A DNA stretch of 5,990 bases, taken from assembly GCA_045653225.1 (NCBI GenBank), contig JAZOLP010000081.1, positions 1 through 5,990 on the forward strand, written 5' to 3'. How positions within the stretch are numbered: position 1 is the first letter of the stretch; each line of letters opens with the position of its first letter. The DNA is from UBA1737 sp045653225 (GTDB taxonomy: Bacteria; Bacillota_I; Bacilli_A; ML615J-28; CAG-313). Below the pieces are notes generated by a model. That model was not told the DNA's origin and did no database searches. It saw only the letters and a program-made list of their open reading frames with translations. Below are positions 5,943-5,990 of the stretch, one piece after another. Position numbers and translations under genes: made by a program.

Positions 5943-5990
5943 TTATTGTTTTTTTGTTGGTACATTTTCATTTTCTTGTTCATCTTTTCG
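5943..5990 (-). CDS. dnaG: DnaG interdomain linker, partial, ending in an in-frame TAA
   Basis: In the same frame as the C-terminal domain, the minus strand reads RKDEQENENVPTKKQ and then TAA (5943-5945), running off the right edge. The acidic and Asn/Gln-rich, low-complexity composition is what one expects of the flexible linker between the primase catalytic core and the helicase-binding domain. Third codon positions are almost all A or T, matching the rest of the window. The alternative frame (stopping at 5915-5917) reads a Met/Lys-rich string with many G or C third positions and looks less like real coding. Only 15 codons are visible, so the assignment rests on context. Confidence 0.5.
   Translation of the reverse strand, partial: RKDEQENENVPTKKQ

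Noticed and set aside
5946..5957. Programmed frameshift at the A7 run (A AAA AAC) just before the dnaG TAA
   Set aside because: Slipping from the Met/Lys-rich frame into the linker frame here meets the TAA two codons later. Slipping out of the linker frame enters frames that soon stop and are not the C-terminal domain frame. It cannot bypass the stop.

Overview
The window is very AT-rich and carries a typical low-GC Bacillota gene set. Stop codons include TGA (trmK ends in TGA inside an ATGA overlap with the next gene), and Trp is written TGG, so the genetic code looks standard rather than the Mycoplasma code. Gene order dnaG-rpoD-trmK-nif3 on the minus strand, a PlsY acyltransferase, a YneF (UPF0154) membrane protein and a clostridial-type 2[4Fe-4S] ferredoxin point to an anaerobic, AT-rich Bacilli/Erysipelotrichia-like lineage, possibly one of the Mollicutes-related gut groups. 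This placement is inference from gene content and composition, not from a search.

Layout, left to right. plsY (58-768, plus) makes lysophosphatidate for membrane lipid synthesis and ends at a small hairpin that is T-rich on both strands. Next comes a minus-strand coding remnant (about 812-949) with no start codon. Then comes yneF (985-1206, minus), which has its own extended -10 promoter and a perfect 10-bp terminator. A divergent promoter region (1207-1371) serves yneF leftward and a 55-residue ferredoxin (1372-1539) rightward. A bidirectional terminator (about 1549-1587) separates the ferredoxin from the converging operon.

The right two thirds is one minus-strand operon read from the right edge: dnaG (3' part only), rpoD, trmK, nif3, cyuA. 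Spacing is tight: 17 bp between dnaG and rpoD, 13 bp between rpoD and trmK, a 4-bp trmK/nif3 overlap, and 8 bp between nif3 and the likely cyuA start. Primase and the vegetative sigma factor form the old macromolecular synthesis core. TrmK (tRNA m1A22 methyltransferase) and a Nif3-like metalloprotein are the usual Bacillota companions. The last gene, an iron-sulfur L-cysteine desulfidase, is a catabolic enzyme that seems to have been added at the end.

The points most worth a second look are an in-frame TAA that splits dnaG just before its helicase-binding domain, the start-less gene remnant between two terminators, the cyuA addition to the sigma/primase operon, an altered metal-site motif in the Nif3 protein, and an ambiguous rpoD start overlapped by a tiny upstream reading frame. 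I see no CRISPR array, tRNA, rRNA, insertion sequence or obviously novel system here.
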